A stretch of 64,000 bases of DNA from the NCBI RefSeq assembly GCF_034008635.1, contig NZ_CP125378.1:586501-650500 (forward strand), read 5' to 3'. Position 1 is the first letter of the stretch, and every line of letters begins with the position of its first letter. Source of the stretch: Pseudomonas sp. P8_229 (GTDB lineage Bacteria; Pseudomonadota; Gammaproteobacteria; Pseudomonadales; Pseudomonadaceae). This document shows positions 8,135-17,494 of this stretch, in pieces. Both the position numbers and the translations under genes were made by a program. The notes beneath the pieces were generated by a model that made no database searches, was not told where the DNA came from, and saw only the letters and a list, made by a program, of their open reading frames with translations.

Positions 8135-9748
8135 CTACAACCGAAACCGATCCACCGACAACGCCAACGCCCCCGCCAGACTCGACAATTCATCCGTGGT
8201 ATTGGCCGTCTGCCCGATCACCTTGCTGTTGCCCTCGGACATCCCGGCGATCATTTCCACCTGATGGGCGATTTCGTTGCTGGCCTGGCTTTGCTCGCCG
8301 ATGGTGCGGGTGATGTCGTTGACCAGTTGCGTGGTGCTCAGAGTCGCGTCGAGGATTTCGCGAATCGCCCGCTCGACTTCGGCCGTGACCGCCATGCCCT
8401 TGTCGACTTGGGCCACGCCGGCCTCCATGCTGCTGACCGCCTCGCGAGTGCTGTGCTGGATGCGCGCGACCATGGCAGCGATTTCCTGGGTTGAGGCACT
8501 GGTGCGGGCGGCCAGGCTGCGCACTTCGTCGGCAACCACCGCAAAGCCCCGGCCCTGTTCGCCGGCCCGCGCCGCCTCGATGGCCGCGTTGAGCGCCAGC
8601 AGATTGGTCTGGTCGGCAATGCCCTTGATCACCTGAATGATGTTGAAGATGCCTTCGGACTCCTGATCCAGCGTGCGGATCACCTGCGCCGACTGCTGCG
8701 CCGAGCGGGCGATGTCGTCCATGTCGCTGACCACCTGATGGATCACCTGTCCGCCACTCTTGGCCAGCGACTCGGCCTGATTGGCCATGCCCAGCGCGCG
8801 TTCGGCGTGGCGGGTGATGTCCTCGATGCTGGCAGTCATCTGGCTGGCGGCAGCGGCCATGGTGCCGGCGGCGGCGCTTTGCTGCTGACTGCTGTCGGCC
8901 ACCTGATGGCAGCCGTGGCTCAACTGCTCGCTCATGCCGCTGACGCCATGGGCGTTGCGCCGCACCACGTCGATCATGTCGCGCAGATCGCGCTGCATGG
9001 TCGCCAGGCTGCGGATCAGCGTGCTGGCCTCGTCCTTGCCGGCGGGTTCGCTGATCGGCTCACTGAGGTTGCCGTGGGCAATGCTTTGGGCGATGTGATT
9101 GGCGGACTTCAGCGGCCCCATGATGCTGCGGGTTACCCAGCGCCCTTGCGCCAACAACAGCAACAGGCTGGCGAGCAACACCACGGCGAGGGCGATGTTG
9201 GCGTTGCGGATCGCGCTTTCGGTGGCCTGACGGGTGTCGCGGGTATTGCTTTCGATCAGTTCGCTGAGCGCGGCCATCTGCTCTTCGAGCTGGCTGAACG
9301 CGGCATTGAACGTGCCGAGTTCCCGCTGGGCGCTGTCCGGGTTGTCCAGTGCCAGGCCGACGATGCGCTCGGCCGCCTCGATGTAGGTGTCCAGGCTGGG
9401 CTTGATGTGTTCCTGCGCAGCCTTGATCGTCGGGTTGACCGGCAGCTTGAGGTTTTCATCCAGCACTTCGCGAAAGTGCGTCGCGTGCTCGTTGATCGAG
9501 TCACGCACCTCGGCGGCCGTGCCGGTGCTTTTGCCCAGGCCCACCAGCAGCGCTGAGTACACATCGGCGCGAAGTGCGTCGTGCATCATGTCGGCTTCCA
9601 TGTGATTGCGCAGTGCGGTCATGCTCACCGCGTTGTCGTTCACCGCACCGGACATGCGCGTGTTGCCCACATAACTGACCAGACTCACGATCAGCGCCGT
9701 CAGCAGACTGGTTGCAATCAGCAACCGCAAACGCAATTTGATCGACAC
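8135..9748 (-). CDS. methyl-accepting chemotaxis protein
   Basis: The 537-residue receptor starts with GTG at 9748, preceded by GGAGG with an 8-base spacer. Transmembrane helix 1 spans residues 10-28, a helical periplasmic sensor of about 150 residues (four-helix-bundle type) follows, and transmembrane helix 2 is at 183-201. A HAMP domain ([19 protein letters not shown]) leads into the coiled-coil signalling domain with the conserved hairpin [17 protein letters not shown] at about 377-394 and [15 protein letters not shown]. It would relay ligand binding to CheA/CheW at the pole. The ligand is not predictable, no CheR-docking pentapeptide is seen at the C-terminus, and no chemotaxis genes are adjacent. 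Confidence 0.95.
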   Translation of the reverse strand: MSIKLRLRLLIATSLLTALIVSLVSYVGNTRMSGAVNDNAVSMTALRNHMEADMMHDALRADVYSALLVGLGKSTGTAAEVRDSINEHATHFREVLDENLKLPVNPTIKAAQEHIKPSLDTYIEAAERIVGLALDNPDSAQRELGTFNAAFSQLEEQMAALSELIESNTRDTRQATESAIRNANIALAVVLLASLLLLLAQGRWVTRSIMGPLKSANHIAQSIAHGNLSEPISEPAGKDEASTLIRSLATMQRDLRDMIDVVRRNAHGVSGMSEQLSHGCHQVADSSQQQSAAAGTMAAAASQMTASIEDITRHAERALGMANQAESLAKSGGQVIHQVVSDMDDIARSAQQSAQVIRTLDQESEGIFNIIQVIKGIADQTNLLALNAAIEAARAGEQGRGFAVVADEVRSLAARTSASTQEIAAMVARIQHSTREAVSSMEAGVAQVDKGMAVTAEVERAIREILDATLSTTQLVNDITRTIGEQSQASNEIAHQVEMIAGMSEGNSKVIGQTANTTDELSSLAGALALSVDRFRL

Positions 9749-9937
9749 CGGGGGATCCTCCCTGAGGCTCGCTGGAATGCGCCTGTCAGGGTTTCAGTTA
9801 AGCCTATTTGCGCGAATGTGCCGCATCAGAGCGTTTCAGCAAGTATCCATGCGTTCGAATGGAACTCCGGCAAGCGGCGCACCTCTGAGATTATGTAGTC
9901 CTTCCTTTTTGCTTCGCGCTTGTGGAGGAACACCGTC

Positions 9938-10252
9938 ATGCGCAAGTTAGTGCTCGTTTCTTCTCTCCTGCTGTGCCTCCCTGTCGGCTCGGCTCTGGCT
10001 CGTGTCGATGCCGGAGACGTCGCTACCTCGGCGGGTGTGTCCGCATCGCTGTACTCGACCTTCAAGGATCACAAAATGGTGATTCCGGCACGCGACGACC
10101 TGTCAGCGTTTGTCGCCAGCGGCGGGGCCATCCGTGGGGTTTATCTTGAGTCGGTGCTGCAACAGGTACGCCACGACAACCCAGGTTTGAACGCCAGCGA
10201 TGAAGACCTCGCCAATGCGATTCTGGTGCATTACGAAGGTCTGAATCAGTAG
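9938..10252 (+). CDS. DUF2388 domain-containing small secreted protein
   Basis: The 104-residue product starts at the ATG at 9938 behind GGAGGAA. It has a Sec signal peptide (LVLVSSLLLCLPVGSALA, cleavage ALA/RV) and a short mature domain with Ser/Thr- and Ala-rich strands, then DDLSAFVASGGAIRGVYLESVLQQVR and ASDEDLANAIL, the hallmarks of DUF2388, a family largely restricted to pseudomonads. It is likely periplasmic and its function is unknown. The next gene is on the same strand 80 bases on, but no shared role is apparent. Confidence 0.85.
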   Translation: MRKLVLVSSLLLCLPVGSALARVDAGDVATSAGVSASLYSTFKDHKMVIPARDDLSAFVASGGAIRGVYLESVLQQVRHDNPGLNASDEDLANAILVHYEGLNQ

Positions 10253-10332
10253 CTGCCAGGGATGAAGCGGCCGATGGATGGCAGCTGAAGGCACATAGGC
10301 AAAACGGTCCCACGGCCTCTATGATGGAGGCC

Positions 10333-10743
10333 ATGACGACTCTTGTGCCCGTCGCGCCTTTGCGCTCACCCTGCCCGCCCGGCGCCTGCGATTGCGGGCG
10401 CGACTCGTTGCTGGAGACGCCCGGCACAGATCTGCGCATCCTGCGCCTGACCCGTGAACAGGAAAAAATCCTCCTCGCCCGCCTGGAACAACTCAAAGAC
10501 CTCGCCGACCTGCGGCACCTGCAAAACCGCATGTACGAGCAGTTGGGCGTGCGCGTGGCGATCTCCCCGGGGTTTCATGAAGTGCGCACCATGCTCGGCA
10601 TCGAGATTCAGATCGAGGACTTGCCGGGACTGTGCCGCAAGACGCGCAAAGCAATCCCGGCAGCCATCCGCCGGGGCCTGAACAACCACCCCGCAATCGC
10701 CTTCGAACTGCTCAACGCCCACGACTTGCTGCGCGACACATAA
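10333..10743 (+). CDS. hypothetical protein with N-terminal CxxGxCxC motif
   Basis: A roughly 136-residue protein. The ATG at 10333 has GGAGG only 2 bases upstream, and ATGs at 10321 and 10324 are alternatives, so the start is uncertain. Near the N-terminus is CPPGACDCGRD, a cluster of three cysteines. The rest is charged and helical (LTREQEKILLARLEQLKDLADLRHLQNRMYEQLG), then VRTMLGIEIQIEDLPGLCRKTRKAIPAAIRR. The C-terminal core has an even charge pattern typical of a soluble fold. No family is recognised. It is convergent with ligD; the stop codons abut. Confidence 0.65.
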   Translation: MTTLVPVAPLRSPCPPGACDCGRDSLLETPGTDLRILRLTREQEKILLARLEQLKDLADLRHLQNRMYEQLGVRVAISPGFHEVRTMLGIEIQIEDLPGLCRKTRKAIPAAIRRGLNNHPAIAFELLNAHDLLRDT

Positions 10744-13344
10744 TCACTTTTTCATACCGACCCGCTTGCGCATCTCGGCGGTGATGCTCTGGCGGGTTTT
10801 CTTCAGGTCAGCCCACGGCGCATCGCCGACTTCGCTCAAGCGCTCATTGACGTTGCTGATGTTCCACTGATTGCCGCCCTTGATTTCGGCCACCTCTTCG
10901 CGAAACAACGGCACCGACACCGGCAACCCCTCGCGAGTACGCGCCGCGTAAGCACAAATGGTGGTGGCGCCCAGGCCGTTGCGCAGGTAATCGATGAAGA
11001 TCCGCCCAACACGGTTTTTCGGCCCGGACACCGAGGAAAATCGCTCCGGCAAGAGTTTCGCCATATGACTGACGATCGCATGGCTGAAATCCTTGACCTC
11101 ATCCCAGCCATGCTTGCGCGTCAACGGCACCACCAAGTGAATGCCCTTGCCGCCGCTGGTCTTGAGAAACACCTTGAGCCCCAGTTCATCGAGCACGGTC
11201 AGGGTCAGTGCGGTGGCTTCGACCATGCTTTTCCACGGCAGCGCTGGGTCCGGGTCAAGATCAAGGACGAAGCGGTCAGGTTTGTCGAGATCGACGGTTG
11301 TGGCATTCCAGGTGTGCAGCTCGACCGTGCTCATCTGCACCGCGCCAATCAGCGCTTCGGCGTTGTTGATCAGCATCATCGGTTGGCCGGTGACGTCCTT
11401 GTCCAGCGTGGTGATCCCGGGGATCGCCAGGCGCTCGGCGTTTTTCTGGAAAAACAGTTCGCCAGCGATGCCATCCGGCGCCCGCACCAGGGCCACCGGG
11501 CGATCCTTGAGTTGCGGCAGGATCCACTCCGCGACGCTGGCGTAATACTCGGCCAGTTGCATCTTTGTGGTCCCGCTGACAGCATCGATCACCCGGTCGG
11601 GATGGGTGATGCGCACCTTGCCGCTGGCGAGACCAGGCTGCGACGGCGGCGCTTCGGCTTTCTTCGACGCTGGGGCTTTCGTTGATGAAGCGGCTTTCTT
11701 TGATGAGCTGGCTTTGGCTGGCGTCTTCACGGTTTTCGCGCGCTCCTCGGTAATCGCTTTGGCCGGTTTGTCATTGCGCAGACCATGGAACACGGCGTGG
11801 CGCACCGAACCGTCCTTGGTCATTTCGGCGAACGCCACTTCCGCCAGCAGGTTCGGCTTGAGCCAGTGCACGCCTTTGGCCTCGAAGCCACTTGGCGGAT
11901 TGACCACCGCCGCCTTCTTCACCTGCAGCGGCTTGAGTTGGGCGAGGATGCTTTTCAGCGTCGCCTCGTTGAACCCAGTGCCGACCTTGCCGGCGTAGCG
12001 CAACTCACCACTGTCGCGATCATGCAGGCCCAACAGCAAGGCACCGAAGGCACTGCGCGCGCCTTTCGGATCGGTGTAGCCAACGATCACGAATTCCTGC
12101 CGATGCTTGCACTTGAGCTTGATCCAGTCGCTGCTGCGCCGCGACACATAAGGCGAGCCGAGGCGTTTGCCGATCAAACCTTCCATCTGCATCTGGCAGG
12201 CGCTGTTGAGCAACGCGTCCGGGGTTTCGTCGAAGGCTTCGGAAAAGCGCAGCAAGGGCTGCTCGTGCCCACCAAGCACCGTGGACAGCGCCGCGCGACG
12301 CTCCTCGACCGGCACTTCGCGCAGGTCAACGCCGTTGAGATACGGCAAGTCGAACAGGTAGTAGACGATGTTGCCGCTACGCCCCGCCTCGAAGGCGTTT
12401 TGCAGCGCCTGAAAGTCCGGCACGCCTTGCTCGTTGGCCACCACCATTTCGCCGTCCAGCCACGCCGATTCCAGCCCCAGCGCGGCCAGCGCTTGCGCCT
12501 GTTGCGGCAGTTTGTGCGTCCAGTCGTGACCGTTGCGGGTGAACAGCTGCACCTGATCGTGATCAATGCGCGCCATGATCCGGTAACCATCGAACTTGAT
12601 CTCGTAACTCCACTGCCCTTCGGGTGCGCTGTCGACCAGGGTCGCCAGTTCTGGCTTGAGTTGCGCCGGGAGTTTGGCCTTGCGCGCGCCGGTAAGGGTC
12701 CCGGACGCCGCCTTGCGCGGTTTGGCCGGGGCTTTTTTCAACGGTTTTGCTTGCTCGGCGGCGAGCCTCGGTTTGCTGATCAGGGTCCGCTCGCTGAGCA
12801 CGCTGTTCGGCTCCGCGCTAAGCACGTCGTAGTCGTCTTGCGGGCGGGCGGCGCTGTCCTGATGCTTGATCAGGAACCAGTTTTCCTTCTTGCCCGGCAT
12901 GTGCGTGCGCACCAGATTCCAGAGGCCGGACAGCTTCTCGCCCTGCAACTCGAACTTGAGCTTGCCCTTGGCGTAGGCCTTGGCCGGATCATCCAGTGGA
13001 ATCCACACGCCGCGATCCCAGACGATCACATCACCGGCGCCGTAATGTCCCTCGGGAATGCTGCCTTCAAACGTGGCGTAATCCAGTGGATGGTCCTCGA
13101 CATGCACCGCCAGGCGCTTGACCTTGGGATCGAGCGACGGCCCCTTGGGCACCGCCCAACTCTTAAGTGCGCCATCGAGTTCCAGGCGAAAGTCGTAATG
13201 CAGGTGCGAAGCGTCGTGCTTCTGGATGCAGAACTGCAGCGCATGCTCAGTGGCCTTGCTGCGGCCACGGCGCTTGACGGCGGCGGGCTCTGAGGTCGCC
13301 GAGAAATCGCGCATGCGGTTGTAGTCGTCGAGGTTCCTGTTCAT
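10744..13344 (-). CDS. ligD: DNA ligase D (NHEJ: phosphoesterase-ligase-polymerase)
   Basis: LigD processes and seals double-strand breaks with Ku in bacterial end joining. The 866-residue product has the Pseudomonas order PE-LIG-POL. Residues 35-160 form the 3'-phosphoesterase (ASHLHYDFRLE, HPLDYATFEGSIPEGHYG). The ATP-dependent ligase follows a Lys/Ala linker, with nucleophile Lys250 in YEIKFDGYR and downstream EGLIGKR and DWIKLK motifs. After a second Lys/Ala/Ser linker comes the archaeo-eukaryotic primase-type polymerase with LDLDPDP metal-binding aspartates and SGGKGIHL. The ATG at 13344 fits the family length. No ku gene is seen in the window. Confidence 0.96.
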   Translation of the reverse strand: MNRNLDDYNRMRDFSATSEPAAVKRRGRSKATEHALQFCIQKHDASHLHYDFRLELDGALKSWAVPKGPSLDPKVKRLAVHVEDHPLDYATFEGSIPEGHYGAGDVIVWDRGVWIPLDDPAKAYAKGKLKFELQGEKLSGLWNLVRTHMPGKKENWFLIKHQDSAARPQDDYDVLSAEPNSVLSERTLISKPRLAAEQAKPLKKAPAKPRKAASGTLTGARKAKLPAQLKPELATLVDSAPEGQWSYEIKFDGYRIMARIDHDQVQLFTRNGHDWTHKLPQQAQALAALGLESAWLDGEMVVANEQGVPDFQALQNAFEAGRSGNIVYYLFDLPYLNGVDLREVPVEERRAALSTVLGGHEQPLLRFSEAFDETPDALLNSACQMQMEGLIGKRLGSPYVSRRSSDWIKLKCKHRQEFVIVGYTDPKGARSAFGALLLGLHDRDSGELRYAGKVGTGFNEATLKSILAQLKPLQVKKAAVVNPPSGFEAKGVHWLKPNLLAEVAFAEMTKDGSVRHAVFHGLRNDKPAKAITEERAKTVKTPAKASSSKKAASSTKAPASKKAEAPPSQPGLASGKVRITHPDRVIDAVSGTTKMQLAEYYASVAEWILPQLKDRPVALVRAPDGIAGELFFQKNAERLAIPGITTLDKDVTGQPMMLINNAEALIGAVQMSTVELHTWNATTVDLDKPDRFVLDLDPDPALPWKSMVEATALTLTVLDELGLKVFLKTSGGKGIHLVVPLTRKHGWDEVKDFSHAIVSHMAKLLPERFSSVSGPKNRVGRIFIDYLRNGLGATTICAYAARTREGLPVSVPLFREEVAEIKGGNQWNISNVNERLSEVGDAPWADLKKTRQSITAEMRKRVGMKK

Positions 13345-13411
13345 GGCGCACCGGTCGCAGTGTGGCTCTGTTATGCAGAAGAGCGACGCGCCGCTGGAAA
13401 ATTCAATCGAC

Positions 13412-13447
13412 GTAAAAAAGCCCCGGACGGATGGACCGCCCGAGGCT
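13412..13447 (-). terminator. intrinsic terminator after the DUF533 gene
   Basis: On the minus strand AGCCTCGGGCGG pairs with CCGTCCGGGGCT (two G-U pairs) around a 5-base loop and is followed by TTTTTT. It lies between the DUF533 gene and ligD and makes them separate units. Confidence 0.82.
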
Positions 13448-13470
13448 GGTACTTTCAAAGGTTTTCGAGG

Positions 13471-14229
13471 TCAGGCCGGACCTTTGGCCTGTTGTTCAAG
13501 ATGCACCTGCAAATCCGGATCGATCCCCAAGGCAGCCGCCAGTTCATCCAGATAGCTGCGCTCGGCGTCCTGCTGGTCATCCACCAGGATCACACTGACC
13601 AGATACATCTCGGCGGCCATGGCCGGGTCACCTTTGGCAGCCTGGGCGACTTCGCTCGCATCCAGCGGTTTCGACACTTCGGCATCAAACCATTGCTGCA
13701 ATTGCGGATCGTCAGTGTGTTTGCTGATTTCACCACTGATCATCTGCTGTTCGCGGTCATCGATCTGCCCGTCAGCCTTGGCCGCCGCAATCAGCGCCCG
13801 CAGCACCGCATGGCTGTGTTCCTCGACCTCTGGCCCGGCCAGCAGATCCGCCGTTTGCGGGATCTGTTGTGGCGCGGCCGAGGCCTGACTGCGTTGCCAG
13901 GCCTGATACGCCTGGAACGCCATCATCCCCAGCGACGCCAGTGCCGCATAATTGGTGCCGCCGGAACGGCTTTGCGTACTCCCGCCGCCCAACGCACCGC
14001 CGAGCGCACCGCCCAATCCACCGCCGCTACCGCCGCCGAGCAGGCCACCGAGCAAACCGCCCAGCCCACCGGACTGCGCCGCACTGCCGCCGCTACTCGC
14101 ACCGCCGCCCAACAGGCCGCCGAGCAAGCCGCCCAGCCCATCGAGACCACCACCAGAAGAGGCACCACTGGATTGTCCTGCCGAGGCCTGGCCCCGCAGC
14201 AGTTGTTCGAGCAAATCGCGGGTGTTCAT
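13471..14229 (-). CDS. DUF533 / TerB-family protein with Gly-rich segment (YebE-like)
   Basis: The 252-residue product starts at the ATG at 14229 behind GAGGACGAG. Residues 1-20 are a short helix (NTRDLLEQLLRG). Residues 25-90 are an extreme Gly/Ser/Leu-rich repeat of GGLLGGLLGGG-type units that is probably disordered or membrane-interacting. A hydrophobic helix (ALASLGMMAFQAYQAW) follows. The C-terminal third is a TerB-like helical domain (VLRALIAAAKADGQIDDREQQMI..YLDELAAALGID), matching DUF533 and E. coli YebE. The family is linked to the inner membrane and envelope stress; biochemical function is unknown. Confidence 0.85.
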   Translation of the reverse strand: MNTRDLLEQLLRGQASAGQSSGASSGGGLDGLGGLLGGLLGGGASSGGSAAQSGGLGGLLGGLLGGGSGGGLGGALGGALGGGSTQSRSGGTNYAALASLGMMAFQAYQAWQRSQASAAPQQIPQTADLLAGPEVEEHSHAVLRALIAAAKADGQIDDREQQMISGEISKHTDDPQLQQWFDAEVSKPLDASEVAQAAKGDPAMAAEMYLVSVILVDDQQDAERSYLDELAAALGIDPDLQVHLEQQAKGPA

Positions 14230-14489
14230 GATCTCGTCCTCAGGCATTGGCATTAATTGCGTCAGGCAACGATAGACCGCTACAGCCATCGCGCCAACAC
14301 CATTTGGCTGACGCCAGCCGAAGATGGCGGATTTCGTCGAGGTATTTTTTGTGCGGCCAGCTAAGATTCAAAGGTGGTGAACCTTATCCCGGCCAAACCG
14401 GTCGATAGCTGCAACCCCGACCCGGTTTGCCGGCGCCCTTTGCCCGAGGGTGATAACCGGCTTGCTTCATTTATCTGGAGAACGCCCCT

Positions 14490-15212
14490 GTGATATCGAC
14501 CGTACACATCGCCAGGCTCAAAGCATGGGGCGCCCATGGTTTTACCGCGACCGGCGTGGTCACTGCATTTCTGGCAACCCTCGCACTGCTGGAAAACCAG
14601 CCGACCCACTGCCTGATGTGGCTGGGCGTGGCGTTGATCGTCGACGGTCTCGACGGCGCGCTGGCGCGCAAGGTCAATGTGCAATCGGTGCTGCCGAGTT
14701 TCGACGGATCGATCCTCGACCTGGTGATCGATTACCTGACCTACGTGTTCATCCCGGCGCTGTTCATCTACCGCTATATTCCCCTGCCCGACTACACTTT
14801 GCTGCTGACCGTGTCACTGATTCTGGTGTCGTCGCTGTTCTGTTTCTGCAACGTCAACATGAAGAGCAAGGACAACTACTTCGTCGGCTTCCCGGCCGCG
14901 TGGAACGTGGTTGCCCTGTGCCTGTACATCATCGGCCCGGGGCCGTGGATCACCTTGTTGACGGTGATCGCTCTGGCACTGCTGACCGTCACCCGAATGA
15001 AATTCCTCCACCCGTTCCGCGTGCGCCGGTTCATGCCGATCAACATCGCGGTGACGGCGATCTGGCTGCTGTGCAGCCTGTCGCTGGTGCTCAACCACCC
15101 GGTGATCAATCCGCTGGTGATGGGTTTGTGGCTGCTGGCGTCGGCGTACTTCCTGGGGATCTGCATCTGGCGTACGGCGCTGGAGTGGTTTGAGCGGCCG
15201 CAGGAGAAATAG
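14490..15212 (+). CDS. pcs: phosphatidylcholine synthase
   Basis: Pcs condenses choline with CDP-diacylglycerol to make phosphatidylcholine in the inner membrane. The 240-residue product starts with GTG at 14490 (GGAG, 9-base spacer). It has about eight hydrophobic segments and the bacterial Pcs version of the CDP-alcohol phosphatidyltransferase motif: D55-G56, A59-R60, then twelve residues, G73, D77 and D81. The twelve-residue gap (eight in other CDP-alcohol transferases) is diagnostic of Pcs. The gene is monocistronic, with a REPIN downstream. It implies that this strain makes phosphatidylcholine when given choline. Confidence 0.92.
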   Translation: MISTVHIARLKAWGAHGFTATGVVTAFLATLALLENQPTHCLMWLGVALIVDGLDGALARKVNVQSVLPSFDGSILDLVIDYLTYVFIPALFIYRYIPLPDYTLLLTVSLILVSSLFCFCNVNMKSKDNYFVGFPAAWNVVALCLYIIGPGPWITLLTVIALALLTVTRMKFLHPFRVRRFMPINIAVTAIWLLCSLSLVLNHPVINPLVMGLWLLASAYFLGICIWRTALEWFERPQEK

Positions 15213-15236
15213 ACCTGATCGCCATACACAACAACC

Positions 15237-15326
15237 TGGGAGAGCGGGCTTGCTCGCGAATGTGCTGGGTCAGTAGAAATAACGACTGACTGAACCGACG
15301 CTTTCGCGAGCAAGCCCGCTCCCACA
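15237..15326. repeat. REPIN
   Basis: Inverted pair GGGAGAGCGGGCTTGCTCGCGAA and TTTCGCGAGCAAGCCCGCTCCCAC between the convergent pcs and methyltransferase genes. Confidence 0.9.
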
Positions 15327-15350
15327 GTGGGGTTGCACTGTTCTGAACAT

Positions 15351-16163
15351 TCAGCGTTTGCTGATCACCACCTGCAGATACTCGCTCGGCACCACCAGCG
15401 AGCCCTCTCCCGCCCGGTTCGAGCGCTTCAGCAGATCCGCCAGATCGCTCTCCAGCGCCTGCCCGCTTTCCGGCGGCAACGCCGCGAAGGCCTTGTGCAC
15501 CGGCCCGTACCAGTGGCGGAAAATGTCGATGAAATGTGCCGCCGAGCGATAGCGAAAGTTGAAGGTACGACGCGTGACCTGCAGCAGGAACTCACGTTCG
15601 CCAAAGTGGCTGTGCAACCACGCTTCAGTGCCCCAGTTCGACGGCGGCTGGGCCACGGCGGGCGGTGGCACGTGGCGGCTCAGCACCTTGAACATCTGCC
15701 CGACGAAACCTTCCGGTGTCCAGTTCGCCAGGCCGACCCGCCCACCCCGCCGACAGACTCGCGCCAATTCCGCCGCTGCGGTGGCCTGATCCGGGGCAAA
15801 CATCACGCCGAAGGTCGAGAGCACCGCGTCATAGCTCTCATCGGCAAACGGCAACGCTTCGGCATCGGCAACCTGAAAGGTCACATCCAGATGCTCGGCC
15901 CGCGCCCGGTCCTGGCCACGCTCCAGCAGCGCCGCCACATAGTCGGTGGACGTCACCAGACAACCACGCCGCGCCGCCGCCAAAGTGGCGTTGCCGTTAC
16001 CGGCGGCGACATCCAGCACCTCTTCATCGCAGCGCAGGTCGCAGGCTTCGGCAAGGTTTTCGCCGACGATTTGCAGGGTGGTGCCGATCACCGCGTAGTC
16101 GCCGCTGGCCCAGGCGACTTTCTGGCGCTCCTTGAGGCCCGTCAGATCAATGGGGGTGCTCAT
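15351..16163 (-). CDS. class I SAM-dependent methyltransferase
   Basis: A 270-residue methyltransferase. SAM-binding motif I is VLDVAAGNGNATLAAA at about residues 49-64, motif II is around TSTDYVAALLERG, and the post-motif DAEALPFADESYDAVLSTFGVMF is the classic UbiE/COQ5-like segment. The C-terminal part (FNFRYRSAAHFIDIFRHWYGPVHKAF) is the substrate lid; the acceptor is unknown. It lies 30 bases downstream of the DUF4242 gene on the same strand and is probably in one transcript with it. Confidence 0.88.
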   Translation of the reverse strand: MSTPIDLTGLKERQKVAWASGDYAVIGTTLQIVGENLAEACDLRCDEEVLDVAAGNGNATLAAARRGCLVTSTDYVAALLERGQDRARAEHLDVTFQVADAEALPFADESYDAVLSTFGVMFAPDQATAAAELARVCRRGGRVGLANWTPEGFVGQMFKVLSRHVPPPAVAQPPSNWGTEAWLHSHFGEREFLLQVTRRTFNFRYRSAAHFIDIFRHWYGPVHKAFAALPPESGQALESDLADLLKRSNRAGEGSLVVPSEYLQVVISKR

Positions 16164-16193
16164 CTATCACGCTCCGCTGCAGTCGGGTTGACG

Positions 16194-16466
16194 TCATTCA
16201 GCCGTGGTCGGATCGATGACCGTCATCACCCGCGCCACATTGTTGGCCGGGAAACCGCCAAGCCTGGCGTGTTCGCGCACCAGCTCTTCGTCAGGCGCGA
16301 TGTACACGCAATAGATCTTGTCGGCGGTGACATAGCTGTGCAGCCACTGCACTTGCGGCCCGAGTTCGCGCAACACCTGGCAGGAGGTTTGCGACACGGC
16401 TTTGAGTTCTTGCTCCGACAGCGTCCCGGCCCCTGGAATCTCGCGTTCAATCACGAATTTCGGCAT
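16194..16466 (-). CDS. DUF4242 domain-containing small protein
   Basis: A 90-residue soluble protein beginning PKFVIEREIPGAGTLSEQEL and continuing with WLHSYVTADKIYCVYIAPDEELVREHARLGGFPANNV, the full length and motif set of DUF4242, a ferredoxin-like fold sometimes described as metal- (nickel-) binding. It is the first gene of a likely two-gene unit with the methyltransferase downstream. No enzymatic role is established. Confidence 0.85.
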   Translation of the reverse strand: MPKFVIEREIPGAGTLSEQELKAVSQTSCQVLRELGPQVQWLHSYVTADKIYCVYIAPDEELVREHARLGGFPANNVARVMTVIDPTTAE

Positions 16467-16696
16467 GGCAACCTCGCGTTCTTTTTATCAGTGACAGGGT
16501 CGGCAGTGGCCCTGCTCGCCCACTATCGCGCCGAGGGGCGTCGGCGTCCGCTCCAATCGTCCGAAGAGCCGGTAAAACAAGGGCCGGGCCGATGAATGGC
16601 GGGATTTTGTAAAGCCCTCGAAACACTCTCGGGATTGCCATTGCACGGGGCAATCGGCTCTTATGTTTTCCCCTCCTCCGAGAATGGATTCGCGTC

Positions 16697-17158
16697 ATGT
16701 CCCTGCGCCTCGAATGGCTCGTCGATCACCCGCAGCACTGCGACACTTACGCCGAGTGGATCCACCGCCAATTCGCCTACGAATACGCCCAGCAACCCTT
16801 GACCGAATGGCAACGCGAGTTCGCCGCTGGCCAGAGCAACGGCGACTGGCCGTGCCTGATTGCGCTGGATGGTGACCGACTGCTCGGTGGCGCGGCGCTG
16901 GCCCGGGCGGATCTGGCCCTGCGCCCGGATCTTGGCCCGTGGCTGGCGTGCGTGTTTGTCAGCCCGCAGGCACGAGGCCAAGGCTTGGCGGAACGCCTGA
17001 TCGAAGGCATCAGTCAGTCCGCGAAACAGCGTGGCTTCGCGCGGTTCTATCTGCACACGCAGAACAAACAGGACTACTACGCCAAGCGTGGCTGGACGCT
17101 GCTGGAGCGCTTCCACGCCTGGGGCAACGACCAATGGCTCATGGTGCGTGACCTGTGA
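16697..17158 (+). CDS. GNAT family N-acetyltransferase
   Basis: A 153-residue protein with the GNAT fold. Motif A is WLACVFVSPQARGQGLAERLIEG (about residues 82-104), whose R-G-Q-G contacts the acetyl-CoA pyrophosphate; motif B is FYLHTQNKQDYYAKRGW with the usual YAKRGW near the C-terminus. It transfers an acyl group from acetyl-CoA to an unknown amine. The gene stands alone, divergent from the DUF4242 unit and followed by a REPIN. Confidence 0.88.
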   Translation: MSLRLEWLVDHPQHCDTYAEWIHRQFAYEYAQQPLTEWQREFAAGQSNGDWPCLIALDGDRLLGGAALARADLALRPDLGPWLACVFVSPQARGQGLAERLIEGISQSAKQRGFARFYLHTQNKQDYYAKRGWTLLERFHAWGNDQWLMVRDL

Positions 17159-17220
17159 GCCATTGATGTGTGCGGCCAGCGACTGCCGACGCACAGCGGG
17201 ATGGAGCACCACATATCCCC

Positions 17221-17310
17221 TGTGGGAGCGGGCTTGCTCGCGAAGGCGGTGGATGGGTCAATCCATCGGGGGCTGACACACCGCTTTCGCGAGCAAGCCC
17301 GCTCCCACAT
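17221..17310. repeat. REPIN
   Basis: Well-conserved inverted pair TGTGGGAGCGGGCTTGCTCGCGAAGGCGGT and ACACCGCTTTCGCGAGCAAGCCCGCTCCCACA, 34 bases apart. Confidence 0.93.
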
Positions 17311-17494
17311 TGGATTTGCGGTGTTCACAAAGCCTGCATCTCGCCCCAGCCCGACTAGACTGACTTATTACCCAGTCGAGGGGGAATGCAGGACGACGTC
17401 AGCTGTGCCCTGCCCACTTCTGTGACCACTGCCCTGCGGCCCATGCCTCGACAACGTTTTGCCACCGGACGGTGATCCTGTATCAGGAGCACTC

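Noticed and set aside
11785..13293. Long open frame opposite ligD (about 500 codons)
   Set aside because: Antisense shadow; LigD on the other strand has all three domains with clear motifs.
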